A stretch of 56,577 nucleotides of DNA from an uncultured Verrucomicrobiota bacterium (GTDB lineage: Bacteria > Verrucomicrobiota > Verrucomicrobiia > Limisphaerales > CAIYYI01), in assembly GCA_903930345.1 (NCBI GenBank), contig CAIYYI010000263.1, forward strand, positions 1 to 56,577, written 5' to 3'. This document shows positions 17,801 through 25,825 of this stretch, piece by piece. Made by a program: the position numbers and the translations under genes. Under the pieces are notes generated by a model. That model searched no databases. It was given only the letters and a program-made list of their open reading frames with translations, and was not told where the DNA came from. Numbering within the stretch: position 1 is the first letter of the stretch; the number at the start of each line of letters is the position of its first letter.

Positions 17801-19797
17801 GGATCGCTCGCCAACCGGCCAGGCATGGTGCTGGTGGCGGATGGCGTGCCGGCGTCAAAGAAGACCATGTCCACCGTGCGCGGCGCTAGTTGAGTCCAGC
17901 GCTTTGCCTCGGTTTCGTAAGTTGCCCTGTCAGCGGCCATGCGGACTTCGTCGCGCAAGTCCCAATAGGCGATGTAGGGATCCGAGCATTCCTGATACAT
18001 GGGGAGGAAACTGATGGGCTTCGCTGTTAAATCCCGCTGGAATACGGTCGGGTCACCCGTGAAATGGAGCGGCTTTCCAGTAGCCTTGACGGCGGTGAGC
18101 GCCTTATCTGCCGGTTTGCGCACAACTGAGTAGCGTGCGCCGCCATCGGTCTTAGCGACGAGCATTGCGGGGCCGTAAAGCAGGGCCGCGCGGTCTGGAT
18201 TGTCCTCAAAGCCTTCCCACCGCAGTGACATCGGCAACTTCACTGCTATCCTATCGCCCGTCTTCCAGATGCGCTCGATATCCACATACCCTTCGGCACC
18301 TGTTGTGGTGTGGATCGCTTCTCCGTTTACCGTCACGGCAAAGCCCGGGCCGACCCAGAGCGGTTTGCGGATGCTTAGGGTGGTTTTCACCGGCTGACTC
18401 GCCACGATTTCCAACGTGGTGCCTGCCTCCTCGGGAAACATCGTAGTTTGACGCAAGGTCAGGCTGACGTCCTTCCAGTTCAGCTCGGAGGCGATGAAGA
18501 GATTGATGAACAGGCGCTCGCCACCGCGGTGGAAGTAAATGCTGTCCCCGTATTTTGCATGGTTTTCCATGCCGGAGCCGTGGCAGCAGGCAAAGGTCAC
18601 CCACGAAGGACTAAAGCCCTTGCGGTTGCCGCTTTCCAGGCTGTGAAAGTACGCTACGGTGCCGTGCTGCGGGTGCTGGGAAGAGAGGATGTGATTGAGT
18701 TGGGCACGCTCGTAGTAATCAGCAGTGCCTGCGCTTGGAGCCCACATGAATAGATGTCGCGTCAGCTTGAGCATGTTGTGCGTGTTGCAGGTTTCGGTGT
18801 TCCCCTTGCTCAACGACAGGGAGAGATGCTGCTTGGGTGTGAACTTTTCGTGGTTGCTGTTACCGCCATTGGCGTAGCTGCGTCCAGCGACAACGTATCG
18901 CCAGAAGTTGCTCGCGGCATCGTGGTACTGGGGTTCGCTGGTGAACTCATAGAGGCGTGCGAAACCGGTGAATTTCGGCACTTGGGTATTGGCGTGCAAG
19001 CCGTCGAGGATGTCCTGGTTGAGAGCAAGCGGCTCCATCACCTTGCGATGGCAGAAACGCTTTGCCAGCGCGAGATGCGCGGGGTTCTTCGTGATGGCAT
19101 AAAGATTTGCTATCGCCTCGTTAATGCCGCCATGCTCCTCATCGAGCATCTTTTGGAACGCCTCGTCATTGATTTGTGCAGAGTATTTCTCCAGCCACGC
19201 AGCGACCTTCAGCATTACATCGAGCGCTTGCTGGTTCCCGGCCAGCGTGTGGGCATCAATGAGTCCCTGGTAGACCTTGTGCAACGCATACCAAGGGACC
19301 GGCAATCGGCCCAATCCCGCCGGTCGCGCCTCGATCCCCGCCATGATGCGCACCCAACTCTCGGGAAACGGCGCCAGCCACCCCGACCCTTTCGCTGTCT
19401 GCACCTCGGCCATGATGGCCACCGTCTGGTCAAGCCGATCCTTGAAACGCAAATCGCCGGTGCTGCGATACATCTCGGCACAGGCGGAGAGGAAATGCCC
19501 TTCGTAGTGTCCCTGGAACGCGTAATCGTTCGTCTTCCACTCGCCGTAAGGCTTGGCCTTTGACGACACCCCGTTATTCACGCGCAGCCAATGCATGAGC
19601 CGTTCGGGTTCGACGCGCAGGATGTAGCCTTTGTCGCGCTCCTGCGCCTCCTTGAAGGGTCCGTCGAGCAGGCGCACATCCGCTAGATCGAACGGGTCAG
19701 CGAGCCTGGCGTTGGCACCTGGCATGGCAGCCATGACCGACACGGCGGTGAACCATGCCATGGTAACAATGCGATGTGGAAAAAAGTGTTTTTTCAT
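14890..19797 (-). CDS. Giant secreted protein with two GH127/GH146-type beta-L-arabinofuranosidase domains
   Basis: This 1635-residue protein has a signal peptide (about residues 1-30). Domain 1 (about 35-600) is a DUF1680 catalytic domain of GH146-like type, with E335 and C337 in GNTETCNTHNMLKLTRHLF and C404-C405 in FACCHGSGMENHAKYGDSI. A linker region (about 640-850) contains a SEKDHDLEA motif and a permuted accessory beta domain. Domain 2 (about 865-1480) is a second DUF1680 domain of GH127 type, with E1187 and C1189 in CESCAACGMSFWADRM and C1253-C1254 in CPCCVGNIPRTL. A C-terminal DUF6805-like sandwich (about 1520-1635, WFSYQMKVAP, VTVKFQAHPG) ends the protein. Both active sites keep their zinc-cysteine residues, so two different beta-L-arabinofuranosidase specificities are probably combined in one chain. 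The start lies 4 bases after the GH43-like stop. No frame break is seen. Confidence 0.9.
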   Translation of the reverse strand: MKKHFFPHRIVTMAWFTAVSVMAAMPGANARLADPFDLADVRLLDGPFKEAQERDKGYILRVEPERLMHWLRVNNGVSSKAKPYGEWKTNDYAFQGHYEGHFLSACAEMYRSTGDLRFKDRLDQTVAIMAEVQTAKGSGWLAPFPESWVRIMAGIEARPAGLGRLPVPWYALHKVYQGLIDAHTLAGNQQALDVMLKVAAWLEKYSAQINDEAFQKMLDEEHGGINEAIANLYAITKNPAHLALAKRFCHRKVMEPLALNQDILDGLHANTQVPKFTGFARLYEFTSEPQYHDAASNFWRYVVAGRSYANGGNSNHEKFTPKQHLSLSLSKGNTETCNTHNMLKLTRHLFMWAPSAGTADYYERAQLNHILSSQHPQHGTVAYFHSLESGNRKGFSPSWVTFACCHGSGMENHAKYGDSIYFHRGGERLFINLFIASELNWKDVSLTLRQTTMFPEEAGTTLEIVASQPVKTTLSIRKPLWVGPGFAVTVNGEAIHTTTGAEGYVDIERIWKTGDRIAVKLPMSLRWEGFEDNPDRAALLYGPAMLVAKTDGGARYSVVRKPADKALTAVKATGKPLHFTGDPTVFQRDLTAKPISFLPMYQECSDPYIAYWDLRDEVRMAADRATYETEAKRWTQLAPRTVDMVFFDAGTPSATSTMPGRLASDPALPRTAGANRSEKDHDLEAHNGYNHEFNEPQRIIAGHWQTFRTAELGSDRFGWTLALERGKPQLLLIRLWSPPADDPDARRATNCGLEVQVAGVKAMPNSKDAGKDETTTQGNQLDTGAKAKAIPALTKLGTIGPAKADGTFRDVTFPIPAALAAGNDLLIVRIVRQGGKVGGLVAEARVMKDTAEAAAVSWADNPVGSPLEPVRLKQVRLGGFWKQQVKLQTEKWLPHCVTQMEKGGRGQELLNLVATGKVLRGATNDWKFTGAIWSDAYVYNVMESICLALAFDPQGDPDFTAAQLGLRAKMEEWIPVILAAQDKDGYIHSYHVLRNHQRFTKDGDHEFYVMGYFLEMGVAHYRLTDGKDRRLFDAAIRCANFLNATFGPTPKRSWRNGHPGLEYALCRLGVLVNEVQGGGKGDPYIQLARHFLDHQHVNPAPNVYNQSEQPPVEMTEARGHAVRATYFYTAMTDIALLQNNALYHKAVGRLWGNAIQRKSYLTGGVGASAKGEAFAGDYELPNNGYCESCAACGMSFWADRMHALHTDAHFRDVQERLLYNAILGSVELTGTNFYYQNPLESNKSRYPWHSCPCCVGNIPRTLFGLTDAMYSTDKTHRELFISHFVDSEATIPDMAGAPLRIRQETEYPWQGRVGVTLHPTRAADFTVKLRIPDRTDSDLYHAVPDVAGVFKLSVNGEVQKVKAAKGYVALTRRWKSGDNIKLELPMPVQRVYCDEKVAANRGRVALQRGPVVYSVEDLDHPQPVKSLVLKPEMPLEAAWKEKLLGGVMVIEGPGVMAVPNYVRLNRGGWSQVWLTEDPAAVARNLPKPPEMVSGFAEIQKRTVDYVKIGDADLEKQHALQGDKIAHGEAFSHEWRHAAGGGWFSYQMKVAPEGQQSVYCIYWGSDRGNRIFDILVNGEKIATQKLESNKPNEFFAVEYSIPANLTAGKQQVTVKFQAHPGSTAGGVFDCRVVKGK

Positions 19798-19801
19798 GGG
19801 T

Positions 19802-21655
19802 TTAGTTCGCTGGGGACGGGGCGCCTTGGGTCAGGCCATTGCCATTGAAGGCGTCCACGCGCCACGAGTAGTTCACGCCGCGATTCAAGGCGTGGATCGT
19901 CAGTGTCCCATTCGTGCCACCTCGAAGCTGGATGGCTTGGAACAGCTTGTCCGGCGCGATGCCGAAGCGTATCAGGTAGCCATCGGCGTCAGGGCTGGGC
20001 GTCCAGTTGATGGTGGCGTTTCGGTCGTCGTCAGCGTGGCGCACAACCTTAAAATGGGTCGCAGGGCGGGGAGGGGACCCGCTACCCGGGCCGAATGCGC
20101 GCAGATCACGCAGGGCGAACTTGCCGCCCGCCGGCATGGAATGGCATTCTAATTTCAGAAAACGGAGCGTCTGCGTTTCGTCGAAAGCAAGATAGTCATG
20201 TGGGCCCTGTGCTTCCCTCACCCCGCCGCCCGCTTCAACCCGGGCACCTGGAGCAGAAAGGGCACGCCACTGCTTGCCGTCCTCCGAGGCGAGGAGTTTG
20301 TAGCGAATGGAACCGCTGGCGGACGGACCAGGTTTTGAAATGCAGTCCTGCTCGGCGAAGTTTATCTGCACTGCATTAACCCGGGTGGGCTTGCCCAGAT
20401 CCATCTGCAACCACTCGCCGGCATTGCCCGTCTTCGCGGACCACCAGGTGCGGCAATCCTCATCGGCGGCGAGGTCTGGAGCGTGATTCGTTAGCGAGGA
20501 AGAGGCGTTGCAGGTTTTGCCGAACGATTGCACCCACCAGCCGGCCAGCGGGGAGGCCTTCGTGCCGCGTGGCCCTTGGGGCATCTCTTGCGGGTAGTCG
20601 CCCAGGGCTGTCTCCGTGAACATGCGCCCCGCGTCATCGAAGCTCACCGGGAACAACCCCAGCCGCCGCTCGAACAAATCGTGAACCCCAACCCACATCG
20701 TTGTCACCCGCCAGTGATTGCCGTGTTTATCTTGAAAGACGCAGCTATGCCCCGCGCTGCCCATGAATCCTCCCACCTTCAACGACGCAGGCGCGTAGCC
20801 CACGTGCTGAAATGGACCTGTTGCCGAGGGGCCTTCCATCACGGTGTCGCAGTACCACTCGGTTACGGTTCCCGGCGTGGCGTATTGCAGATAGTAACGG
20901 TTGTTTCGTTTGGTCATCCACGCGGCCTCCTGGCAGGGCAGTTGGCTGAATTTCCCCAGCCAGGCGCCAGTGTCTTCTTCGCCGAGCAGCTCGCGCCGGC
21001 CGCGTTCGTAGCCGCCGTAGAGATCGGCCAGGTTGGTGATTGCCGGACGCAGTTGCCGTTCGCTGCCCGGGATTTCGGTCCAGGACTTCTGGTCGATCTC
21101 AAAGACTTTGGTGGGATGGTTCAGGCCGTGATAAAGCCAGGCTCGGTTCTGGTCAAAAAACAGGGCGGGATCCCCTGTCGTGCGCAATTCGCCGCATTTT
21201 TCCCATCTGCCTGAGGCCGGGTCTGCGCTGCGCATCACCGGCACCGTTTTGCTGGCTTTGCGCCGATCCATGCGGATGAAGTACACATGAGATTGATCCG
21301 CTGCCACCGCCGGTGCGCAGTAGGTGCCCCGGTCGTTGTCTGACACCAGTGGGCGCAGCTCGGGCGCGAACACAATGTTCGTCCATGAAAGCAGATCATC
21401 CGAGACGCGGTAGCCCGGCACGTCATCCGTGGCGAAGAGATAGTACCGGCCCTTGAACAAAACGATCACCGGGTCTGCGCTGTGGCGATATCCCTTGGCG
21501 CTCCAGCCATAATCCAGGTTGAGCGGATTGCTGAAGGTGGCGGGAGGGGCGGCCGCCGTCAGCGATGCGTTGCTGAGCCATAACCCGGCCAGCAGTGCGG
21601 CCCGGCAGCCCCATCTGAGGCAGGTGTTGACAAGTATTTCAGGGAGGAGATTCAT
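19802..21655 (-). CDS. Secreted GH43-like glycosidase with discoidin and fibronectin type III domains
   Basis: This 617-residue protein has an N-terminal signal sequence (hydrophobic to about residue 36). Residues 40-370 form a five-bladed propeller with GH43-like features: catalytic base candidate D61 in RHSADPVIVLFKGRYYLF, D162 in TTGDPALFF as the pKa-modulating residue candidate, and acid candidate E243 in CQEAAWM. Residues about 400-530 form an F5/8 type C (discoidin) module (WWSAKTGNAGEWLQMDLGKP), and the last 80 residues a fibronectin type III domain. GH43 and its relatives include arabinofuranosidases, arabinanases, xylosidases and galactosidases; the subfamily cannot be read by eye. 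The start overlaps the FecR-LamG stop by four bases, so this is the first enzyme of the operon. Confidence 0.85.
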   Translation of the reverse strand: MNLLPEILVNTCLRWGCRAALLAGLWLSNASLTAAAPPATFSNPLNLDYGWSAKGYRHSADPVIVLFKGRYYLFATDDVPGYRVSDDLLSWTNIVFAPELRPLVSDNDRGTYCAPAVAADQSHVYFIRMDRRKASKTVPVMRSADPASGRWEKCGELRTTGDPALFFDQNRAWLYHGLNHPTKVFEIDQKSWTEIPGSERQLRPAITNLADLYGGYERGRRELLGEEDTGAWLGKFSQLPCQEAAWMTKRNNRYYLQYATPGTVTEWYCDTVMEGPSATGPFQHVGYAPASLKVGGFMGSAGHSCVFQDKHGNHWRVTTMWVGVHDLFERRLGLFPVSFDDAGRMFTETALGDYPQEMPQGPRGTKASPLAGWWVQSFGKTCNASSSLTNHAPDLAADEDCRTWWSAKTGNAGEWLQMDLGKPTRVNAVQINFAEQDCISKPGPSASGSIRYKLLASEDGKQWRALSAPGARVEAGGGVREAQGPHDYLAFDETQTLRFLKLECHSMPAGGKFALRDLRAFGPGSGSPPRPATHFKVVRHADDDRNATINWTPSPDADGYLIRFGIAPDKLFQAIQLRGGTNGTLTIHALNRGVNYSWRVDAFNGNGLTQGAPSPAN

Positions 21656-23328
21656 GGGATCTTTTTCGTTAAACTTTTCCTGGCGTCCGGTCGGGTGAGC
21701 TCATAATAGCGCCGGATTTCCTCCGCGCTCCAAGCTCGCGCGCTTAGCGCGAACTCATCCATCCGCCCGGTAAAATTCCGGAGCACAAAGCCGTCTCCCT
21801 GGCGCGTCGCATAGTTCCAATGCGGGTGCCCGGGACGAACGCCCCAGTTCCCCAGTTCCAGGTCTCCTAGCCGGAGAGTGGCGGCATGCTGCACGCGGGC
21901 GGATGCCAGGGGCGCTCCGTCTGCATACAGCCAAATCTGGCCCTCTGCCCGGTCGTAGGTTGCCGCCAGCATCATCCACCGGCCCAGCTTTTCCGGGGTG
22001 AAGAAACCGCGCGCCACGCACCGCTCCCAGATTCCCGCCGCGTAGCGGAAGGAAAACCCGACATCTCCGTGCCGGGTGATCTGCCAGTGGGCATGGCCAT
22101 CAAGGTGCCCATCCGAAACCGCCAATGCCGCGTACTCGCTGTCCGGCAGCCGATCCACCCTCACCCAGGCGAGCAACGTGGCCGCTTCCATGGCGTTGGT
22201 CACTGCCAGCCGGACGCGGTCGCCGGGCTGTCTAAACTCGAGCGCGCTTTTGCCCGGCCACCGCCCTTCCGTCCATTCGCAGCCCACCATGCTGCCCGCC
22301 GTTGCGGGCAGTGCCTCGTTTGCCTCGTTTCTCAGTAGCCGATCGGTTGCCGCCTGGTCTTCAAACGGGAAATGGACCAGCGTCTTGGGATCCTGGCTGA
22401 GCTGAGCGCTGGCTTGTCGCCACACCCGGTGCCGCTCCTGCCATTCTTCGTGTCTGCGGCGCACCAGCTCCTTATCCGTGACAAATCGGCTGCCGTTCGC
22501 GGCGGCCGTTTCCCAGGCTCCGCCCTTCCAGCGCAGAGCCTTTCCTTCGGTCACCTCCTGCCTGGGTGTCGATCCCGAATCGGGTCCAACTAAAACCCGC
22601 CCCGCAAAAACATGCACTTCCCAGGGCTGGCCATCTGCTGCGCTCACCCCAAACTCCGTCCCTAAATCGGTCACCGAATAGTTTTCCCCGTTGACGGTGA
22701 ATCCGCGCGCCTGCTCCGGAACCCGTGCCCGCAGGCGTCCGGCGGCCAAATATAGCTTGCGATCTGATAGCACCCTCACCTGCATCGGTGCTTCCAGAAT
22801 TACGCTTGCGCCGCTGTAGAACTCAACCTCCGCCACTCCCGCCCTCAGCTGCAACCAGCCTGGCACCAGGGCATCGCCTTCCGCCAGTCTTGCGCCCGAG
22901 GACTCTGCCTCCAGGCCTGCTCCCCGGGTGAGCACCGCGACGGCGTTGACCGCCTTTGCCCCCGATGGGGATTCCGTTCCCCGGAGCAGTACCCAGGCGG
23001 TCAGCAAAGCTGCGAACACGGCCGCCAGTCCCGCTGCCCAGGCAAGGCGGTTTCCCCGCCTGCTGGCATTGGGTGGCCTGCTCAGGGGGACAAGGTTATT
23101 GGGCGCTGTGCTGCCCGGCAACGTTGTCGCCGGGTTTACCGCCATCCTTCGCCCCCACGATTCCTGTCCCCAGCACGCCAGCAGCGCGTGAAACCGGGCG
23201 TGCTGCCAAAACTCCTCCCGTGCCTGGGACGAAGAAAGGAGCGTGCGCTCCAATTCTGCCCGGTCAGCCTCGCTTAGCGTGCCGGCGCGGTATTGGTCCA
23301 GCAGGGTCGTCAGGCGGCTCAGGTTCAT
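21652..23328 (-). CDS. FecR-LamG membrane regulator (probable anti-sigma/sensor)
   Basis: This 558-residue protein has a cytoplasmic N-terminus of about 90 residues (TLLDQYRAGTLSEADRAELE) of the kind that pairs with verrucomicrobial and planctomycete ECF sigma factors. One membrane helix lies at about 93-115. A FecR domain (about 150-265; YSVTDLGTEFGV, VEVHVFAGRV-like strands) is followed by a basic linker and a C-terminal LamG/concanavalin domain (about 300-545; LLAWVRVDRLP, FTGRMDEFALSARAW). By family knowledge the FecR part transmits an outside signal to the sigma factor. The LamG domain would project into the periplasm or beyond and could bind the polysaccharide. It overlaps both the sigma gene and the GH43-like gene by ATGA, so stoichiometric coupled translation is likely. 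Confidence 0.87.
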   Translation of the reverse strand: MNLSRLTTLLDQYRAGTLSEADRAELERTLLSSSQAREEFWQHARFHALLACWGQESWGRRMAVNPATTLPGSTAPNNLVPLSRPPNASRRGNRLAWAAGLAAVFAALLTAWVLLRGTESPSGAKAVNAVAVLTRGAGLEAESSGARLAEGDALVPGWLQLRAGVAEVEFYSGASVILEAPMQVRVLSDRKLYLAAGRLRARVPEQARGFTVNGENYSVTDLGTEFGVSAADGQPWEVHVFAGRVLVGPDSGSTPRQEVTEGKALRWKGGAWETAAANGSRFVTDKELVRRRHEEWQERHRVWRQASAQLSQDPKTLVHFPFEDQAATDRLLRNEANEALPATAGSMVGCEWTEGRWPGKSALEFRQPGDRVRLAVTNAMEAATLLAWVRVDRLPDSEYAALAVSDGHLDGHAHWQITRHGDVGFSFRYAAGIWERCVARGFFTPEKLGRWMMLAATYDRAEGQIWLYADGAPLASARVQHAATLRLGDLELGNWGVRPGHPHWNYATRQGDGFVLRNFTGRMDEFALSARAWSAEEIRRYYELTRPDARKSLTKKIP

Positions 23329-23870
23329 GCGCGGCCTCCCTCGCCTGCCGTCTTGCGTTCAACGCATTGGCGCATTGCTGCCCGGGCCCGCGACAAGGCC
23401 ACGTAAACAGCCTCTGGTGTCCAGGCGAGCCGCCGGGCAATTTCTCCGGGCTTGTGCCCCTGCTGGTAGCACATTTCCATCATCCGCTGGCTCTGCGGCG
23501 TCAGTTCCTTCAGGCACTCGGTCAAATGCTGCAGCAGCGGTTCCCGTGGTGTCTGCGGCGGTTCGCACGCGCAGAGCGTTTCTAAAACGCCATCCGATAA
23601 TGGCTGCCATTGCCGCGCTGCCCGCCGCCCTGCCTCCATCACTTTGTAGCGTGCGATTCCGCACGCCCAGGCCAGAAAATCGCGTTGCGGGTCAAAAACT
23701 CCCGCCTTTGCTGTCACCGTAAGGAACGTTTCCTGGAATAGGTCGTCCACCTGTCCCAGGTCTGGCGTCAGTGCCACGATGAACCCTCGCAGCTGGGCTG
23801 CATGCTGGATGAACAACCCCTGCACCAGGTTCGTTCGTTCGGTCGAGTTCGTGGCGTTTTCTTCCGGCAT
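23325..23870 (-). CDS. ECF RNA polymerase sigma factor (Rhodopirellula/Verrucomicrobium type)
   Basis: This sigma-70 family protein has 181 residues. Region 2 spans about residues 18-85 (VDDLFQETFLTV and FLAWACGIARYKVMEAGRR). Region 4, about 115-170, has the helix-turn-helix KPGEIARRLAWTPEAVYVALSRAR. Size and the WACGIARYKV motif fit the TIGR02989-type family found together with FecR-LamG proteins. It is the first gene of the 18-kb operon and overlaps the FecR gene by four bases. It most likely directs transcription of its own operon when released by the FecR-LamG partner; this role is inferred from gene order. The 229 bases upstream (23871-24099) should contain the promoter; they show a CCATGGCTTCCATGG near-palindrome at about 23987-24001 but no promoter that I would assert. 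Confidence 0.92.
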   Translation of the reverse strand: MPEENATNSTERTNLVQGLFIQHAAQLRGFIVALTPDLGQVDDLFQETFLTVTAKAGVFDPQRDFLAWACGIARYKVMEAGRRAARQWQPLSDGVLETLCACEPPQTPREPLLQHLTECLKELTPQSQRMMEMCYQQGHKPGEIARRLAWTPEAVYVALSRARAAMRQCVERKTAGEGGRA

Positions 23871-24099
23871 GCTGCTTGTTAGTTAGGGATATTGTCGTGA
23901 ACGGTCCGAACCTTAGCAAGAAATCTGCAATTCTCTTCTCTGTGTCAGCCAGACGGTCAGTATTTCCTTTTTATGGAACGGCGCCCATGGCTTCCATGGA
24001 GGCGATTTCAAGCTCGCGACAAACACAGGGAGCTATGGCGGAAGTGCAAGGTCTTTCGCCCCGCCTGGTCACCTGAACCGCCCGCACGGCTCTATCCGC

Positions 24100-24900
24100 C
24101 TACGGCTTGGCCGGCTTGGCGGGGGGGCGCGGGGCGGCGGCCCGGCGGGCCCGGGCGGCGGCGGTGATCTCGGCTATCCCTTTGTACTTTTGGTAGCCGG
24201 CCGGCACTTCAAACAATCGGGCATCCACGTTTGTGGTGCGCACTTCCTTAAAGGTGATCACAAAGGGCGTCCCATCGTTGCGCAGTTCGATGCGCACTGG
24301 GAAGTCCTTCATGTCCCTGGCCAGCCAGAGGAAGCCGATGTCCAATTGCTCCCGGCCATTCACCAGCCGGATCTGTTTCTTGGCGCAGGGGTGGCCGTTG
24401 ACGGTCTCCTCCCCGGCGTCAGCCCGGTCCATCTTGGATTTGAGGATCGCCGCCAGGCTGGTCTTGGTTTCCTCGGTGGCTCCCTCGGTTTGCAACGCGA
24501 TGGTGCTTTCGTGGTAGGCCTGCACCCCGGGGTAAACGCGCCACGTCACCCCCTTGTCCAGACGCATGATGTTGATGATTTTGTCCGTCCCCATCTGCCG
24601 CATCAGTCTCATCAGCGGGGCCGTGGCCGCTCCCCCTTGGAAATTCGCAAAGTCCAGAAACACCCGGTACTTGTCCCCTTGGCGGCAGAGCCCGATTTGC
24701 AGGGTGGAGGGCATCCCCGGCTCGTTGACCTGGATGTCCGCCACCCCCGTAAAGCTGTGGTGTGCGCCGAACACATTGGTCAGCAGGAAGCTGATGACGG
24801 CGGGATCCAGGCCGTCACTGGTCTGGGCTTTCACCGGGGTGACGGGCAGGAGTCCCAGCAGGAGCAGCAGACCGGCCCAGGCGCGCAGTATCGGTTTCAT
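24100..24900 (-). CDS. Secreted LolA/DUF4412-like protein
   Basis: The protein has 266 residues from the ATG at 24900; an ATG at 24918 would add six. A signal peptide (MKPILRAWAGLLLLLGLL, cleaved after VKA) is followed by a half-barrel-like series of strands seen in outer-membrane lipoprotein-sorting (LolA) and DUF4412 proteins: SFTGVADIQVNEPG, WRVYPGVQAYHE, ETVNGHPCAKKQIRLV, PVRIELRNDGTPFVITFKEV and DARLFEVPAGYQKYKGI. The tail is rich in Ala, Pro and Arg/Lys and is probably disordered. It stands alone between the sigma operon promoter region and a lipoprotein gene. The family call rests on pattern memory; a role in lipid or lipoprotein transport would be speculation. Confidence 0.65.
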   Translation of the reverse strand: MKPILRAWAGLLLLLGLLPVTPVKAQTSDGLDPAVISFLLTNVFGAHHSFTGVADIQVNEPGMPSTLQIGLCRQGDKYRVFLDFANFQGGAATAPLMRLMRQMGTDKIINIMRLDKGVTWRVYPGVQAYHESTIALQTEGATEETKTSLAAILKSKMDRADAGEETVNGHPCAKKQIRLVNGREQLDIGFLWLARDMKDFPVRIELRNDGTPFVITFKEVRTTNVDARLFEVPAGYQKYKGIAEITAAARARRAAAPRPPAKPAKP

Positions 24901-25099
24901 AGCGTTGTTGCCTGCCATGATAGCGTGTGGCTGCCAGGAAACAAGCCGTCATTATGCTGCGCTGCGGGACGGAATGGGTGGGACCCACTCGGGGAGGGCG
25001 GAAAATGTTCACACAAACTCAGCTGAACCTGAAGGGAGGCATGCATGAGAAACGGATCAAATTATAAAACGCCACCTGTGAAGGCGGGTATGGATTTTT

Positions 25100-25825
25100 T
25101 TAGGGACTGAGGATGAGGCTTCGGTAAACGGCCAATGAATATCCGACCTCGCCAGACCAATAATGACAATCATACTTGCCCATGAATTCATAATTTGTTT
25201 TGGAACGAAAATCACCGTCGAGTTTTACAACGTTGGTTCCAAAGATGCAGTGACTTGAATCCGATGTTTGTGCGATGAATTTCACCATCTTTCCGCTATA
25301 TGTCCGAAAATTGACATTGGTGTTAAGAGCTTCAACAGATCCAATATCGAATGTGCATTTATAAAGCCCGGAATGGTTGGCGTTACCTTCTTTAAATGGG
25401 TTTATTGACCTCAATGAGGCCGACATCTGAATTGTTTTTTCCTGTTCATTCACCACGATAAACCCGGATTTATATTTTCCCAAAAGGTCTATCCCATCGA
25501 TGCTCAATACGAACTTTCGGCCACCCTTTATGGGCCGGCCAGGACCAGTCAGGCAGAATTTGGAGACATCACCGACTCGCGGAAATGGTCCTTCTGGGGT
25601 GATCGGCAACAGGAGACATGTGCCTTCATGAAAAATCGACACCTCGTAGCAATCCTCATACTTAACAACCCTTGCTGAACATGTTCTTGCTTCCAAACCG
25701 CCGATTCCGCTTAAACCGATTTGAGCTTTGTTCCCTGAAGGATTGGTGGAAACCGTTGTGGCACATCCAGTGATCAAACTCACGCAGACCGCGAGGAAAA
25801 ATCGCGTTTTTTCCGTTGCTATCAT
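25100..25825 (-). CDS. Small lipoprotein of unknown function
   Basis: This 241-residue protein has a lipoprotein signal: FFLAVCVSLITGC with the lipidated cysteine at 21. The mature part is mostly beta, with EDCYEVSIFHEGTCLLLP, KFVLSIDGIDLLGKY and YKCTFDIGSVEALN, and has several cysteines. I do not recognise a family. Base composition is visibly more AT-rich than the GC-rich hydrolase genes around it, and many Asn/Lys/Ser codons end in A or T. This suggests a recent arrival or weak expression. It is followed by a GH29 fossil and so lies in a region that has been rearranged. Confidence 0.6.
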   Translation of the reverse strand: MIATEKTRFFLAVCVSLITGCATTVSTNPSGNKAQIGLSGIGGLEARTCSARVVKYEDCYEVSIFHEGTCLLLPITPEGPFPRVGDVSKFCLTGPGRPIKGGRKFVLSIDGIDLLGKYKSGFIVVNEQEKTIQMSASLRSINPFKEGNANHSGLYKCTFDIGSVEALNTNVNFRTYSGKMVKFIAQTSDSSHCIFGTNVVKLDGDFRSKTNYEFMGKYDCHYWSGEVGYSLAVYRSLILSP

